DNA from: Flavobacteriaceae bacterium CG2_30_34_30
GTDB taxonomy: Bacteria; Bacteroidota; Bacteroidia; Flavobacteriales; Flavobacteriaceae
DNA: 34,971 nt
NCBI GenBank assembly: GCA_001873105.1
Contig: MNYN01000019.1
Location: 1-34,971, forward strand
Reading direction: 5' to 3'
The translations under genes were made by a program, and so were the position numbers. Shown piece after piece: positions 23,229 to 33,901 of the stretch (positions within the stretch are counted from its first letter, which is position 1; each line of letters opens with the position of its first letter). A model generated the notes under the pieces. It searched no databases. It had not been told where the DNA came from and saw only the letters and a list, made by a program, of their open reading frames with translations.

Positions 23229-25075
23229 TAAAACCATTTATTCCCTATTTATTGATATTACATTTTACTCTAGGTTATGCGCAATTAGAGCGAATAGAGC
23301 CACCTTTTTGGTGGAGTGATATGAAACATAATACTTTAGAAATTCTGTTTTATGGAGAAAACATTGCCCTTTTTGAGATAACTGCTTCTATGCCTATTAC
23401 CGAAATTAAAAACACAGAAAACCCTAATTACCTTTTTGTTTCCGTGAATACAAAGGGAATAAAACCGGGAAATTATACGTTTGATTTTTATAAAAACAAA
23501 GAAAAACAATTTAGCAAAAGCTATGAAATAAAACAACGCAAATCAGATTCTGCACTTCGAAAAGGATTTGATGCCTCTGATGTAATTTATCTACTCATGC
23601 CCGATCGTTTTGCTAATGGAAATCCAGAAAACGACAACACTTCAAATACTTCAGAAAAAATAAATCGAGCCAATCCAGAAGGAAGGCACGGAGGTGATAT
23701 TGAGGGTATTATCAAAAATTTAACCTATCTAGAGGATCTTGGCATTACCGCCATTTGGAGCACGCCAATGCTAGAAGATAATGAGCCCACTTACAGTTAC
23801 CACACCTATGCACAAAGTGATTATTACAAAATCGATCCTCGATTTGGCACTAATGAAGATTACAAACGCCTTTCAAAAGAATTGATAAAAAAAGACATGA
23901 AACTAATCATGGACTATGTAACTAACCATTGGGGAAGCAAACATTGGATGATTCAAGATTTACCTGCTAAAGATTGGATTCATAAATGGAATGATGGCGA
24001 CGAAACCGGTTTTAAACGAAGCAATTATCGGATGACTACCCAATATGACCCTTATGCCGCAAAAATTGATTCGCTTAACTGCATGAATGGCTGGTTTGAT
24101 ACTACTATGCCTGATATGAACCAGGACAACCCTTTATTGCTTAACTATATGATACAAAATGCTATCTGGTGGATAGAATATGCCGATTTAGGCGGATTAA
24201 GAGTAGATACCTATTCCTATAACGACAAGAATGGAATTGCGAAATGGACAAAAGCTATTATGGACGAATATCCCAATTTCAACATCGTAGGAGAAGTGTG
24301 GATGCACAATCAAGCTGCCATGGCTTATTGGCAAAAAGATAGTAATATAGGGGCAATTCAAGGATATAACTCGCAATTGCCTTCTGTAATGGATTTCACA
24401 TTACACGATGCTATTATGGTAATGTTTCAAGAAGAATCCGGTTGGGATGTTGGTTTACAAAGAGCCTATAATAACTTTAGTAATGATTATCTCTACCCAA
24501 ACCCTAATAACATCTTAGTGTTTGCCGGAAATCATGACACCAATCGCATTAATGAAATTTACAACGGTAATTTAAATGCCTTTAAACTAGCCATGACTCT
24601 TATCCTAACTACACGAGGAATACCACAACTATATTATGGAGATGAAATAGGAATGAGGGGTAATAAAGACCTCAACGGTGATGGCGATATCCGAAAAGAC
24701 TTTTCTGGTGGCTGGGCAGGTGACACACAAAATGCTTTCAAAAAAAACGAAAGAACAACAATGCAAGAAAACTACCATAGTTTCTTAAAAACACTGCTAA
24801 ATTTTCGAAAAAACACATCCGCATTGCACTATAGTAAATTACTGCATTATATACCGCAAAATCAAGTGTATGTGTACTTTAGAAAAGGCGAGAAACAAAC
24901 CGTAATGGTCATTTTAAACAACAGTAATGAAGATCAAGAAATACATTTAAACCGTTTTATGGAAGGTTTAGGAAATTCTAGAACCGGAAAAAACATATTT
25001 ACAAATCAAGAATTAGACCTAACCTCATCCATTACAATAACCAAAAAATCGCCTTTAATTATTCTTTTGAATTAA
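23225..25075 (+). CDS. GH13 neopullulanase/cyclomaltodextrinase (SusA-like), periplasmic
   Basis: A 616-residue protein. Residues 1-19 form a signal peptide ending in GYA and lacking a lipobox, so the enzyme is periplasmic. An N-terminal cyclomaltodextrinase-type beta domain (about 22-103; EPPFWWSDM) leads into the GH13 barrel: YVTNHW (231-236), GGLRVDTYSY with nucleophile Asp328, VGEVW with Glu357 and GNHDTNRI with Asp438. A calcium-site-like KDLNGDGDIRKDF segment (481-493) and a C-terminal all-beta domain follow. It should trim imported maltodextrins or cyclodextrins to maltose and glucose. The start codon overlaps the GH65 stop. Confidence 0.88.
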   Translation: MIKPFIPYLLILHFTLGYAQLERIEPPFWWSDMKHNTLEILFYGENIALFEITASMPITEIKNTENPNYLFVSVNTKGIKPGNYTFDFYKNKEKQFSKSYEIKQRKSDSALRKGFDASDVIYLLMPDRFANGNPENDNTSNTSEKINRANPEGRHGGDIEGIIKNLTYLEDLGITAIWSTPMLEDNEPTYSYHTYAQSDYYKIDPRFGTNEDYKRLSKELIKKDMKLIMDYVTNHWGSKHWMIQDLPAKDWIHKWNDGDETGFKRSNYRMTTQYDPYAAKIDSLNCMNGWFDTTMPDMNQDNPLLLNYMIQNAIWWIEYADLGGLRVDTYSYNDKNGIAKWTKAIMDEYPNFNIVGEVWMHNQAAMAYWQKDSNIGAIQGYNSQLPSVMDFTLHDAIMVMFQEESGWDVGLQRAYNNFSNDYLYPNPNNILVFAGNHDTNRINEIYNGNLNAFKLAMTLILTTRGIPQLYYGDEIGMRGNKDLNGDGDIRKDFSGGWAGDTQNAFKKNERTTMQENYHSFLKTLLNFRKNTSALHYSKLLHYIPQNQVYVYFRKGEKQTVMVILNNSNEDQEIHLNRFMEGLGNSRTGKNIFTNQELDLTSSITITKKSPLIILLN

Positions 25076-25085
25076 ATTATATTCT

Positions 25086-27344
25086 ATGAAAAAACTAGTA
25101 GGATTATGCATCATTTTAATCAGTTTTGGATGCTCTGACAAAAAAATTGAAGCATTTTCTTTAGAAACCAACATTAAAGGAATGGCATCCCCAATCTATC
25201 TCGTTGAAACAAAAAATGAAATTGTGGTTTCCGATTATTTTTTGGATGTATCTAAAGTAGATTCCATTGCGTCAAACTCAAATTATAAAACAACACTGAG
25301 TGATGATAAAAACACGTTAATACTTTCGCTAAACAATGACACACCTTCCCTAATGAATTTACGCCTTTGGACAGGAACAATTCCAAATGACATCCCCCTA
25401 CTAAAAGGAGAAAAAAAACAACTCATCATTTTTTTGTCTGATGAAAACAAAACCCACCAAACGGTTTTTGTGAAAGGTGAATTTTCCAATTGGGAAAAAC
25501 TTCCCCTCACCTTTTCATCAGATAAATGGATGTTAGAAACTAGAGCAAACCCCGGAAGGCATCAATACGTATTTGTTGTTGATGGCAAAGAGCAACCCGA
25601 CCCATCTAATGACATCCAAATAAGTAATGGCATGGGAGGATTTAATTCCATAATACAAATAGAATCAAACGAAGACAAAAAACCTTTTATTCATACACAG
25701 GAAATAAAGGATAACACATTTAGCTTTACTTCTACTACAAAATTAAACAAAATAATGGTCTATTTGGACAATCGTCTTTTGCCAAAAGAAAATATTTCAA
25801 ATATGGGCGAAGTTTTTACGGTTTCCCTACCAAAAATTGAAACAAAACGATCTCATATACGGGTTTATACTTCTAATGAATTTGGTACTAGCAATGACCT
25901 TTTAATACCCTTAGAAAAAGGTCAAATAATTACAGATACTTCCTTATTAAATCGCACCGATTTTCATACACAAATTATGTATTTTTTAATGGTGGACAGA
26001 TTCTTAGATGGTAATCCTTCTAACACTAGAAAGGTAGATAATGATAGTATTCTTCCAAAGGCCAACTATTATGGGGGCGATTTAGAAGGGGTGTTAAAAA
26101 AACTAGAAGATGGATATTTTACAGACTTAGGTATAAATACTGTGTGGCTTTCGCCAATTACCCAAAATCCGGAGGGTGCGTACGGACTTTGGCCAGACCC
26201 AATAACTAAATTTTCAGGATACCACGGCTATTGGCCCATAAGCAACACAAAAATTGACGATCGTTTTGGAAATGAAGAAGTTTTTAAAAAACTTCTAGCT
26301 GCGGCTCATGAAAAAAACATCAACGTCCTTTTAGATTATGTAGCCAACCACGTTCATGAAGAACATCCCCTCTATAAAGAACATCCAGATTGGGCAACAA
26401 ATTTGTATTTGCCCGATGGCAGTTTAAATACAGAGCGATGGGATGACCACCGACTTACTACCTGGTTTGACACTTTTATGCCCACTCTTGATTTTAGCAA
26501 ACCCGAAGTAGTTGAAAAAATGACCGATTCTGCTGCATATTGGTTAACACATTACGACTTAGACGGTTTCAGACACGATGCTACAAAACACATTCAAGAA
26601 ACATTCTGGCGAACCCTTACAAAAAAAATAAAACAACGCATAAATCGACCTATTTTTCAAATTGGAGAAACCTATGGAAGCCCCGAACTTATAAGAAGCT
26701 ATATTAGTACGGGAATGCTCGATGCTCAGTTTGATTTTAACCTTTATGACACTTCTGTGCAAGCATTTGCAACAGAAACTTCATTGGATAACCTAGCTGC
26801 TGCATTGCAAAAGTCTTTACATTATTATGGGTATCATCATTTAATGGGCACCATATCCGGCAATCAAGACCGAGCTCGTTTTATAAGTTATGCCTCAGGC
26901 GATGTTCTATTTGATGAAAATGCAAAAAAAGCCGGGTGGACTCGTGAAATTAAAATGAGCGATACCACAGCATATAACAAACTTGCAATGCTTCAAGCTT
27001 TTAATTTATTCATTCCCGGAATTCCTTGCATATATTATGGTGATGAATACGGAAGTATTGGCGCTAATGACCCTGATAACCGAAAAATGATGCAATTTGA
27101 CAATTTAGACAACAACGAACTACTCCTTAAAAAAAGAGTAACCGAATTGATTGCACTTCGAAGGAATACCATGGCATTGCAATATGGCACCATTGAAATT
27201 TTAAAAGCCGAGAAAAACATACTAGCACTAAAAAGAAGCTATTTTAATCAAACCATCAAGATTGTATTTAATAAATCAAATGCTCCTATTCTTTTTGAAA
27301 ATGAAACAATCGCCCCAAATGATTTTAAAATAATTACAAAATAA
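25086..27344 (+). CDS. GH13 lipoprotein with glycogen-binding-like N-terminal domain
   Basis: A 752-residue lipoprotein (LISFGC, Cys16). The N-terminus holds beta domains, including a CBM48/AMPK-type segment (about 125-180; VFVKGEFSNWEKLPLTF, PGRHQYVFVVDG). The catalytic barrel begins near residue 295. Motifs: DYVANH (417-422), LDGFRHDATKH with Asp498, QIGETYG with Glu528, and SGNQDRARF with Asp595. The last motif has Gln in place of the near-universal His of N-H-D, which contacts the sugar in subsite -1; the three carboxylates are intact. It should attack alpha-glucans at a membrane surface, likely outer membrane. It starts 10 bp after the previous stop and belongs to the same operon. The exact subfamily and product are uncertain. 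Confidence 0.85.
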   Translation: MKKLVGLCIILISFGCSDKKIEAFSLETNIKGMASPIYLVETKNEIVVSDYFLDVSKVDSIASNSNYKTTLSDDKNTLILSLNNDTPSLMNLRLWTGTIPNDIPLLKGEKKQLIIFLSDENKTHQTVFVKGEFSNWEKLPLTFSSDKWMLETRANPGRHQYVFVVDGKEQPDPSNDIQISNGMGGFNSIIQIESNEDKKPFIHTQEIKDNTFSFTSTTKLNKIMVYLDNRLLPKENISNMGEVFTVSLPKIETKRSHIRVYTSNEFGTSNDLLIPLEKGQIITDTSLLNRTDFHTQIMYFLMVDRFLDGNPSNTRKVDNDSILPKANYYGGDLEGVLKKLEDGYFTDLGINTVWLSPITQNPEGAYGLWPDPITKFSGYHGYWPISNTKIDDRFGNEEVFKKLLAAAHEKNINVLLDYVANHVHEEHPLYKEHPDWATNLYLPDGSLNTERWDDHRLTTWFDTFMPTLDFSKPEVVEKMTDSAAYWLTHYDLDGFRHDATKHIQETFWRTLTKKIKQRINRPIFQIGETYGSPELIRSYISTGMLDAQFDFNLYDTSVQAFATETSLDNLAAALQKSLHYYGYHHLMGTISGNQDRARFISYASGDVLFDENAKKAGWTREIKMSDTTAYNKLAMLQAFNLFIPGIPCIYYGDEYGSIGANDPDNRKMMQFDNLDNNELLLKKRVTELIALRRNTMALQYGTIEILKAEKNILALKRSYFNQTIKIVFNKSNAPILFENETIAPNDFKIITK

Positions 27345-27360
27345 ATAATACGTTTTTTCT

Positions 27361-28785
27361 ATGAAAAAAATTAGTTTACTCCTTTCTGCACTCGTTATGC
27401 TGTCGTGCGCAAACGAAAAAAAGCAAATAGAAACTCTAAAAACTGATGCTTTTGTACCCATAAGTGAAACCGATTATGAAAACGCCATTATATATGAAGC
27501 TAATATTCGCCAATATTCCCCTGAAGGCACTTTTGAGGCGTTTACCAAAGATATCCCTCAACTTAAAGACCTTGGAGTTAAAATTATCTGGTTAATGCCT
27601 ATTCATCCCATTTCTTTAACCAATAGAAAAGCGAAAGGCAACCTTAATGTAGAAGATATTGAAAATGAACAAGAACGTGAAAAATACTTAGGAAGTCCCT
27701 ATTCAATTTCCGATTATACTGCTGTAAATCCCGATTTTGGCACAAAAGATGACCTTGATAAACTAATAAAAACCGCTCACGATAATGGGATGTATGTCAT
27801 TTTAGATTGGGTAGCTAACCATACAGGTTGGGATCATAAATGGATACAAACTAACTCCGATTTTTATTATAAAAATGACAAAGGAGAAGTTGTTGATCCC
27901 ATAAATTACGCAACAGGAGAAAGTTGGGGTTGGACCGATGTTGCCCATTTAAATTATGAAAATAAAGAATTGTGGGAAGCTATGAAAAACGACATGCTTT
28001 ATTGGGTTAAAGAACACAACTTAGACGGTTTTAGATGCGATGTTGCCGGAGAAATTCCAACCCCATTTTGGGAATTTGTAGTACCTAAACTTAAAGAAAT
28101 AAAACCAATTTTTATGCTTGCAGAAAGCGAGAAAAAGGACTTGTTTTTCCATGCTTTTGATATGGGATACAACTGGGAAGGGCATCACATAAAAAATGAG
28201 ATTGCTGCACAAAAACAGACAGTTGCCCAATGGGATGCCTACATGCAAAAAATTGACACTACCTTTCAAGCAGACGATATCCTAATGAATTTTATAACCA
28301 ACCACGATGAAAATTCTTGGAATGGCACTGTACAAGAACGAATGGGTGATGCCGGCGAAGCCATGCTTGCATTAATCTACACTCTTCCAGGAATGCCATT
28401 GATTTATAGTGGTCAGGAATACGACTTGAACCACCGTCTAAAGTTTTTTGAAAAAGATGAAATCCCAAAAACAAAAAGTAAAAAATGGCCAATTCTTGAA
28501 AAATTAGGAAAACTTAAAAGCAATAATATCGCACTTCATGGCGGCAAAAATGCAGCAGATTATACCCGCATTACTACTACATCTGATGAAAATGTTCTCG
28601 CTTTTAAAAGAGAAAAAGGGGATAATACCATTATCTATATAGCAAATATGAGTTCTAAAGAAACATCGTTCACGATAAATCAAGAAGGTATTTTTAAAAA
28701 CTATATGCATGATGAAAGCAGGACACTTGATAAAAAAACTACTTATAGCTTTGCTCCCTGGGAGTATGTTATTTTAGTTAAATAA
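27361..28785 (+). CDS. GH13 alpha-amylase-type lipoprotein
   Basis: A 474-residue lipoprotein (VMLSC, Cys16) with almost no N-terminal extension before the barrel, which begins near residue 40 (AIIYEANIRQYSPEG). Motifs: DWVANH (149-154), LDGFRCDVAGE with Asp227, MLAESE with Glu255, and FITNHDENSW with Asp316. A short all-beta C-terminal domain follows. The layout is that of compact amylases common in Bacteroidota starch loci; the enzyme is probably exposed on the outer membrane or faces the periplasm. Glu255 lies in AES rather than the usual GE, a tolerated variation. It starts 16 bp after the preceding GH13 gene and is the last before a 98-bp gap. Confidence 0.87.
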   Translation: MKKISLLLSALVMLSCANEKKQIETLKTDAFVPISETDYENAIIYEANIRQYSPEGTFEAFTKDIPQLKDLGVKIIWLMPIHPISLTNRKAKGNLNVEDIENEQEREKYLGSPYSISDYTAVNPDFGTKDDLDKLIKTAHDNGMYVILDWVANHTGWDHKWIQTNSDFYYKNDKGEVVDPINYATGESWGWTDVAHLNYENKELWEAMKNDMLYWVKEHNLDGFRCDVAGEIPTPFWEFVVPKLKEIKPIFMLAESEKKDLFFHAFDMGYNWEGHHIKNEIAAQKQTVAQWDAYMQKIDTTFQADDILMNFITNHDENSWNGTVQERMGDAGEAMLALIYTLPGMPLIYSGQEYDLNHRLKFFEKDEIPKTKSKKWPILEKLGKLKSNNIALHGGKNAADYTRITTTSDENVLAFKREKGDNTIIYIANMSSKETSFTINQEGIFKNYMHDESRTLDKKTTYSFAPWEYVILVK

Positions 28786-28820
28786 CCCGCTATTATTACA
28801 ATAAAAAGAATCTTATCAAC

Positions 28821-28830
28821 CGAAAACGTT
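28821..28830. promoter_or_regulatory. partial LacI-type half operator upstream of pfkA
   Basis: CGAAAACGTT matches 10 contiguous bases of the palindrome at 17579-17594, in the gap before pfkA, but the second half (AGAGTT) is not conserved. It may be a weak site linking glycolysis genes to the same regulator, or chance in AT-rich DNA. Confidence 0.25.
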
Positions 28831-28847
28831 AGAGTTTGTATAACTTT

Positions 28848-28878
28848 TTGCTAAAATGAGCGAATTGCCTTAGCTTTA
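28848..28878 (+). promoter_or_regulatory. possible promoter of the pfkA-gap-kinase-pgi unit
   Basis: TTG (28848-28850), a 20-bp spacer and TAGCTTTA (28871-28878; 5 of 6 fixed consensus positions). The predicted start coincides with the pfkA ATG, which would make the mRNA nearly leaderless; that reduces confidence. Confidence 0.25.
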
Positions 28879-28883
28879 CACTC

Positions 28884-29870
28884 ATGATAAAAAAACTACA
28901 AAAAATTGCTGTCCTCACCAGTGGTGGAGACGCTCCGGGGATGAATGCCGCCATAAGAGCAGTGGTTCGTTCTTGTGCTTACCATAACATAGCCTGCGTT
29001 GGCGTTTTTAGAGGGCTTCAAGGTCTTATAGAAGGAGATTTTAAAGATTTGGATGCTCGCTCGGTAAAAAATATCATCAATCGAGGTGGTACATTCTTAA
29101 AAACTGCTCGATCTAAAGACTTTTTTGAAAAAGAAGGCAGAGCCAAAGCCCACCAAAATCTTTTAAATGAAGGGGTAGATGCTCTCATCGTTATAGGAGG
29201 TGACGGCACATTTACCGGCGCTTCTATTTTTATAAAAGAATTCAATTTCCCTATTGTAGGTCTTCCCGGCACTATAGACAATGACATTCACGGCACCGAT
29301 TTTACCATTGGGTATGACACGGCGTTAAACACCGTAGTAGAAGCTATTGACAAGATAAGAGATACCGCAAATTCGCACAACCGCCTATTCTTGGTAGAGG
29401 TTATGGGTCGAGATGCAGGACATATTGCACTAAATGCAGGCATAGGTGCCGGAGCAGAAGAAATACTTATTCCGGAAGAGAATATGGGGAAAGATCGACT
29501 TATAGAATCGTTAGAAAGGAGTAAAAAATCTGGCAAAACATCCAGTATTATTGTAGTTTCTGAAGGTGATCAAATAGGAAAAAACATTTTTGAATTAGCC
29601 GATTTTATCCAAAATAATTTAGAAGGATATGATGTGCGCGTAACGGTTTTAGGGCATATTCAAAGAGGCGGTTCTCCTAGTTGTTACGATCGCGTTTTAG
29701 CTAGCCGAATGGGCGTTGCTGCCGTTGATGCCTTAATGGAAGGAAGTAGAGATGTAATGATTGGCATCGTACATAACAAAATGATGCAAGTGCCTTTTGA
29801 AGAGGCTATAAAAGACAAACAAAAAATTGATGCAGAGCTTATTAGAGTTGCTGATATTACATCCATTTAA
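28884..29870 (+). CDS. pfkA: ATP-dependent 6-phosphofructokinase
   Basis: A 328-residue group A phosphofructokinase. SGGDAPGMNAAIRAVVR (13-29) and VIGGDGTFTGA (103-113) form the ATP site. PGTIDNDIHGTDFTIGYDTA (128-147) holds catalytic Asp132. Gly108 after IGGD and Gly129 in PGT are the residues of ATP-using enzymes; pyrophosphate-using enzymes have Asp and Lys there. GHIQRGGSPSCYDR near 257-270 is the C-terminal signature. It makes fructose-1,6-bisphosphate, the committed step of glycolysis. It opens a glycolytic gene set directly behind the maltodextrin operon, 98 bp from the last GH13 gene and 19 bp from gap. Confidence 0.95.
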   Translation: MIKKLQKIAVLTSGGDAPGMNAAIRAVVRSCAYHNIACVGVFRGLQGLIEGDFKDLDARSVKNIINRGGTFLKTARSKDFFEKEGRAKAHQNLLNEGVDALIVIGGDGTFTGASIFIKEFNFPIVGLPGTIDNDIHGTDFTIGYDTALNTVVEAIDKIRDTANSHNRLFLVEVMGRDAGHIALNAGIGAGAEEILIPEENMGKDRLIESLERSKKSGKTSSIIVVSEGDQIGKNIFELADFIQNNLEGYDVRVTVLGHIQRGGSPSCYDRVLASRMGVAAVDALMEGSRDVMIGIVHNKMMQVPFEEAIKDKQKIDAELIRVADITSI

Positions 29871-29886
29871 AATAAATTTAAAATAA

Positions 29887-30888
<1,002 letters not shown>

Positions 30889-30891
30889 TTT

Positions 30892-31752
30892 ATGATATTA
30901 ATAGCTGACGGTGGCTCTACAAAGTGCGACTGGGTCTTATTAGATGCTTCTGGAAATACCATTCTAAAAACACGAACACTAGGCTTAAATCCTGCCGTTG
31001 TGCCTGAAGAAGATTTACTTTTTCGAATAAAGGAAAATGAAGACCTTCAAAAGATAGTTACACAGGTTAAAGTTGTTGACTTTTATGGTGCGGGTTGTGG
31101 CACTATAACACCAAGGACCATCCTTCACAATGCCCTTAGCGCTTTTTTTAAAAACGCAAAAGTCACTGTGGAAGAAGATATGGTTGCTGCAGTATATGCC
31201 GTAACCCAAAAACCCGGCATCGTCTGCATTTTTGGCACAGGATCCAATAGTTGTTATTTTGATGGTAACACAGTAAAAACCAATGTCGATTCGCTTGGTT
31301 TTATTTTAATGGATGAAGCTAGTGGCAATTATTTTGGTAAACGGCTTATCCGAGATTACTTTTATAAAAAAATGCCAGCACAAATAGCATCCGATTTTGA
31401 AAAACGTTTTGATTTAAATCCAGATGTTATCAAAACCAACCTTTATAAAAAACCAAATCCAAATACTTATTTGGCTTCTTTTGCCGAATTTATTTTCACA
31501 AGAGAAGAAGTAAATGGGTATTTTTACAACCTGATAAGTGAGGGTGTTTTAAAATTTATTGAATATCGTATTTTGTGTTATAAAGAAGCCCAGCAAGTAC
31601 CCATTCACTTTATAGGCTCTATTGCACACTTTTCGCAGGATATTATAAGAGATTGTTTAAACAGATACCATCTGGAACTTGGCACTATCATTAGAAGACC
31701 AATTGATGGATTAATTGACCATTATAAAAATAACAAACTAAATAAGGCATGA
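30892..31752 (+). CDS. BadF/BadG/BcrA/BcrD-type sugar kinase, candidate glucokinase
   Basis: A 286-residue ASKHA-fold protein. [10 protein letters not shown] (5-14) is the phosphate-1 motif, [10 protein letters not shown] carries the catalytic Asp region, [11 protein letters not shown] is phosphate-2, and IGSIAHF is the adenosine-binding Gly motif. It belongs with N-acetylglucosamine-kinase-like proteins of the BcrAD/BadFG family. Biochemically known relatives phosphorylate GlcNAc or glucosamine. Placement between gap and pgi, with pgi overlapping its stop by 4 bases, suggests that it phosphorylates the glucose released by maltose phosphorylase and amylases. No ROK-type glucokinase is seen in the window. 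Family firm, substrate inferred. Confidence 0.8.
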   Translation: MILIADGGSTKCDWVLLDASGNTILKTRTLGLNPAVVPEEDLLFRIKENEDLQKIVTQVKVVDFYGAGCGTITPRTILHNALSAFFKNAKVTVEEDMVAAVYAVTQKPGIVCIFGTGSNSCYFDGNTVKTNVDSLGFILMDEASGNYFGKRLIRDYFYKKMPAQIASDFEKRFDLNPDVIKTNLYKKPNPNTYLASFAEFIFTREEVNGYFYNLISEGVLKFIEYRILCYKEAQQVPIHFIGSIAHFSQDIIRDCLNRYHLELGTIIRRPIDGLIDHYKNNKLNKA

Positions 31753-33338
31753 ATTTTCCTTCGGTAAATCCAACCACAACAAAGGCTTGGGCTCTTTTGC
31801 AAAAGCACTTTTCGGAATGTAAAGACCGCAAAATGCAGGATTTATTTACAGAAGACAGCTTGAGAGCCACCAAATTTTCTATCGATTGGGAGGATTTTTA
31901 TGTAGATTATTCCAAAAATAGAATAACGGAAGAAACCACAACTCTTTTGCTTCAGCTTGCTGAACAAGTGCATCTAAAACAAGCTATCGAGCAACAATTT
32001 TCCGGTGAAAAAATAAACCAAACCGAAAATCGAGCCGTTTTACATACTGCTTTGCGAAATTTTGACGACATGCCCAAAGAAGTGAAGAAAACACTTAAAA
32101 ATATGCGTGTTTTTTCAAAAAATATTATTGATAAAACTTGGAAAGGATACACTGGAAAACCCATTACAGATATTGTAAACATTGGTATAGGAGGAAGTGA
32201 TTTAGGTCCTAATATGATAACCGAAGCATTACATTTTTACAAAAATCATCTGAATGCGCATTTTGTATCCAATGTAGATGGTGACCATATTCAAGAAACC
32301 CTAAAAAAATTGCATCGAGAAACCACTTTGTTTATTATCGTTTCCAAAACGTTTACCACTCAGGAAACACTAACAAACGCTTCAACCATTAGGCATTGGT
32401 TTTTACAAAAAGCTACCATTTTAGACATTGAGCGGCACTTTGTGGCTGTATCCACCAACATCAAAGAAGTTGAAAATTTTGGCATCGCTAAAGAAAATAT
32501 CTTCCCGATGTGGGATTGGGTGGGTGGCCGTTTTTCCATTTGGAGTGCTGTTGGACTTTCCGTTTGTTGCGCTGTTGGTTATTCAAATTTTGAAAAACTT
32601 TTACAAGGAGCCCACCAAATGGATGTTCATTTTAAAAACACACCTTTTAAAGACAATATTCCTGTAATTTTAGCATTACTTTCGGTATGGTACAACAATT
32701 TTTATAAAGCAGAAAGTGAAGCTATAGTGCCCTATTCGCAATACTTGACGAAGTTGGTTCCTTATTTACAACAAGCCATTATGGAGAGCAATGGAAAAAG
32801 CACCGACAGAAATGGAAATGCTGTAAACTATCCAACCGGAACAATTATATGGGGAAGTACCGGCACCAATGCACAACATGCTTTTTTTCAATTAATTCAC
32901 CAAGGTACAAGACTTATTCCTGTTGATTTTATTGCTTTTGCAAAAGCACTTCACAAACAAGACCTGCATCAAGATATTTTATTAGCAAATTGTTTTGCAC
33001 AAACCGAAGCACTACTTAATGGCACTCATGGCGAAGCAATAGAAAATCCATTTCAAGTTTTTGAGGGTAACAAACCTTCTACAACAATTCTTATCAACCA
33101 GCTTACGCCCGAAAGTCTGGGAAAACTAATTGCACTGTACGAACACAAGCTATTTGCTCAAGGAGTAGTGTGGAATATTTTCAGCTATGACCAATGGGGT
33201 GTAGAACTGGGAAAAAAATTAGCAAAAAACAACCTTACTGCATTTGACAAAAATACCTCGCTTCAAACAGTGAATACTTCAAGCGCCAATTTGATAAAAA
33301 AAGTATTAGAAACAAAAAAAAGCACTGAAAATCTTTAG
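31749..33338 (+). CDS. pgi: glucose-6-phosphate isomerase
   Basis: A 529-residue protein of the classical PGI family. [11 protein letters not shown] is the sugar-phosphate loop, [12 protein letters not shown] matches PGI signature 1, [12 protein letters not shown] contains the catalytic Glu region, and [19 protein letters not shown] matches signature 2. It interconverts glucose-6-phosphate and fructose-6-phosphate, linking beta-phosphoglucomutase and the BadF-type kinase to PfkA. The start overlaps the kinase stop (ATGA). It is the last gene of the plus-strand run and converges on the DUF4168-type gene with 34 bp between stops; no clear terminator hairpin is visible there. Confidence 0.96.
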   Translation: MNFPSVNPTTTKAWALLQKHFSECKDRKMQDLFTEDSLRATKFSIDWEDFYVDYSKNRITEETTTLLLQLAEQVHLKQAIEQQFSGEKINQTENRAVLHTALRNFDDMPKEVKKTLKNMRVFSKNIIDKTWKGYTGKPITDIVNIGIGGSDLGPNMITEALHFYKNHLNAHFVSNVDGDHIQETLKKLHRETTLFIIVSKTFTTQETLTNASTIRHWFLQKATILDIERHFVAVSTNIKEVENFGIAKENIFPMWDWVGGRFSIWSAVGLSVCCAVGYSNFEKLLQGAHQMDVHFKNTPFKDNIPVILALLSVWYNNFYKAESEAIVPYSQYLTKLVPYLQQAIMESNGKSTDRNGNAVNYPTGTIIWGSTGTNAQHAFFQLIHQGTRLIPVDFIAFAKALHKQDLHQDILLANCFAQTEALLNGTHGEAIENPFQVFEGNKPSTTILINQLTPESLGKLIALYEHKLFAQGVVWNIFSYDQWGVELGKKLAKNNLTAFDKNTSLQTVNTSSANLIKKVLETKKSTENL

Positions 33339-33372
33339 TTTTTAGAGCTTTTAGTTTAAATTTTAATGAAGC

Positions 33373-33819
33373 CTACTCAATCATCAAAGCTTGAAATCTT
33401 TCTTGAAGTTCTATATCGCCCTCAAGAATATTTCCTATTTCTTCAAACCTGTCTATGGTAATACCAAGTTTTGTAACCGCATCTTCCATTTGCTTTTGAA
33501 AAACAGGTTGCATAACCTCCATACGTGCAATAACACCATCAAATTTTTTGGTTTCCTCTTCTGTTGCATTTGTTGCCGGTAAACTTGGGTTTTGTGAATA
33601 TTCAAATAATTCATTGAAACGAACCAATTCAAAACCGGATTGTTCTACAAGTGCAATCATATCCTTTTGAGCAGATTGATTAATTTCCTGAACTGCTTTT
33701 ATGGAGGCAACAAATTGATTTAATTCAGTGTCTGATACTTTTTCTTGTGCATAGGAGGATAATGTTGCAAATAGAAATAACACAAATATGCTTTTAACCG
33801 TTTTGTTTATATTTTTCAT
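33373..33819 (-). CDS. exported DUF4168-type protein
   Basis: A 148-residue protein with a signal peptide (about 1-24, ending SSYAQ) and an all-helical, acidic mature part rich in Glu and Gln. LNQFVASIKAVQEINQSAQ, FDGVIARMEVMQPVF and ITIDRFEEIGNIL match the pattern of DUF4168 proteins, which are small and periplasmic and have no known activity. A -7-like box lies at 33848-33855, and an insertion sequence has entered just upstream, so native upstream control may be lost or replaced. Confidence 0.7.
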   Translation of the reverse strand: MKNINKTVKSIFVLFLFATLSSYAQEKVSDTELNQFVASIKAVQEINQSAQKDMIALVEQSGFELVRFNELFEYSQNPSLPATNATEEETKKFDGVIARMEVMQPVFQKQMEDAVTKLGITIDRFEEIGNILEGDIELQERFQALMIE

Positions 33820-33847
33820 TTTTATTGTTTTTTAAAATTTTGTTAAT

Positions 33848-33855
33848 CAAAAGTA
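33848..33855 (-). promoter_or_regulatory. possible -7 box for the DUF4168-type gene
   Basis: On the minus strand TACTTTTG matches TAnnTTTG fully, 29-36 bp upstream of the start codon. No -33 element is seen. The insertion sequence begins about 50 bp upstream of the predicted transcription start. Confidence 0.35.
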
Positions 33856-33893
33856 CTATTAAACTTGAGATAATAAAAATACTCTGGTCAATT

Positions 33894-33901
33894 AATATTT
33901 A
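33894..33901. repeat. 8-bp target-site duplication, left copy
   Basis: AATATTTA directly outside the left terminal repeat of the insertion sequence, identical to 34862-34869. IS1595-family elements make 8-bp duplications. Confidence 0.9.

Noticed and set aside
25086-28785. Two consecutive GH13 genes considered as one gene split by a frameshift
   Set aside because: Each has its own lipoprotein signal, full set of catalytic residues and C-terminal beta domain, so they are separate paralogous enzymes.
32344-32357. Sequence CCAAAACGTTTACC resembling the LacI-type palindrome
   Set aside because: It lies inside the pgi coding region, only the central part matches, and the codons are those expected for the protein.
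33339-33372. Convergent gap after pgi examined for a terminator
   Set aside because: It is AT-rich with repeated TTTTAG-like words but no hairpin with a convincing stem.
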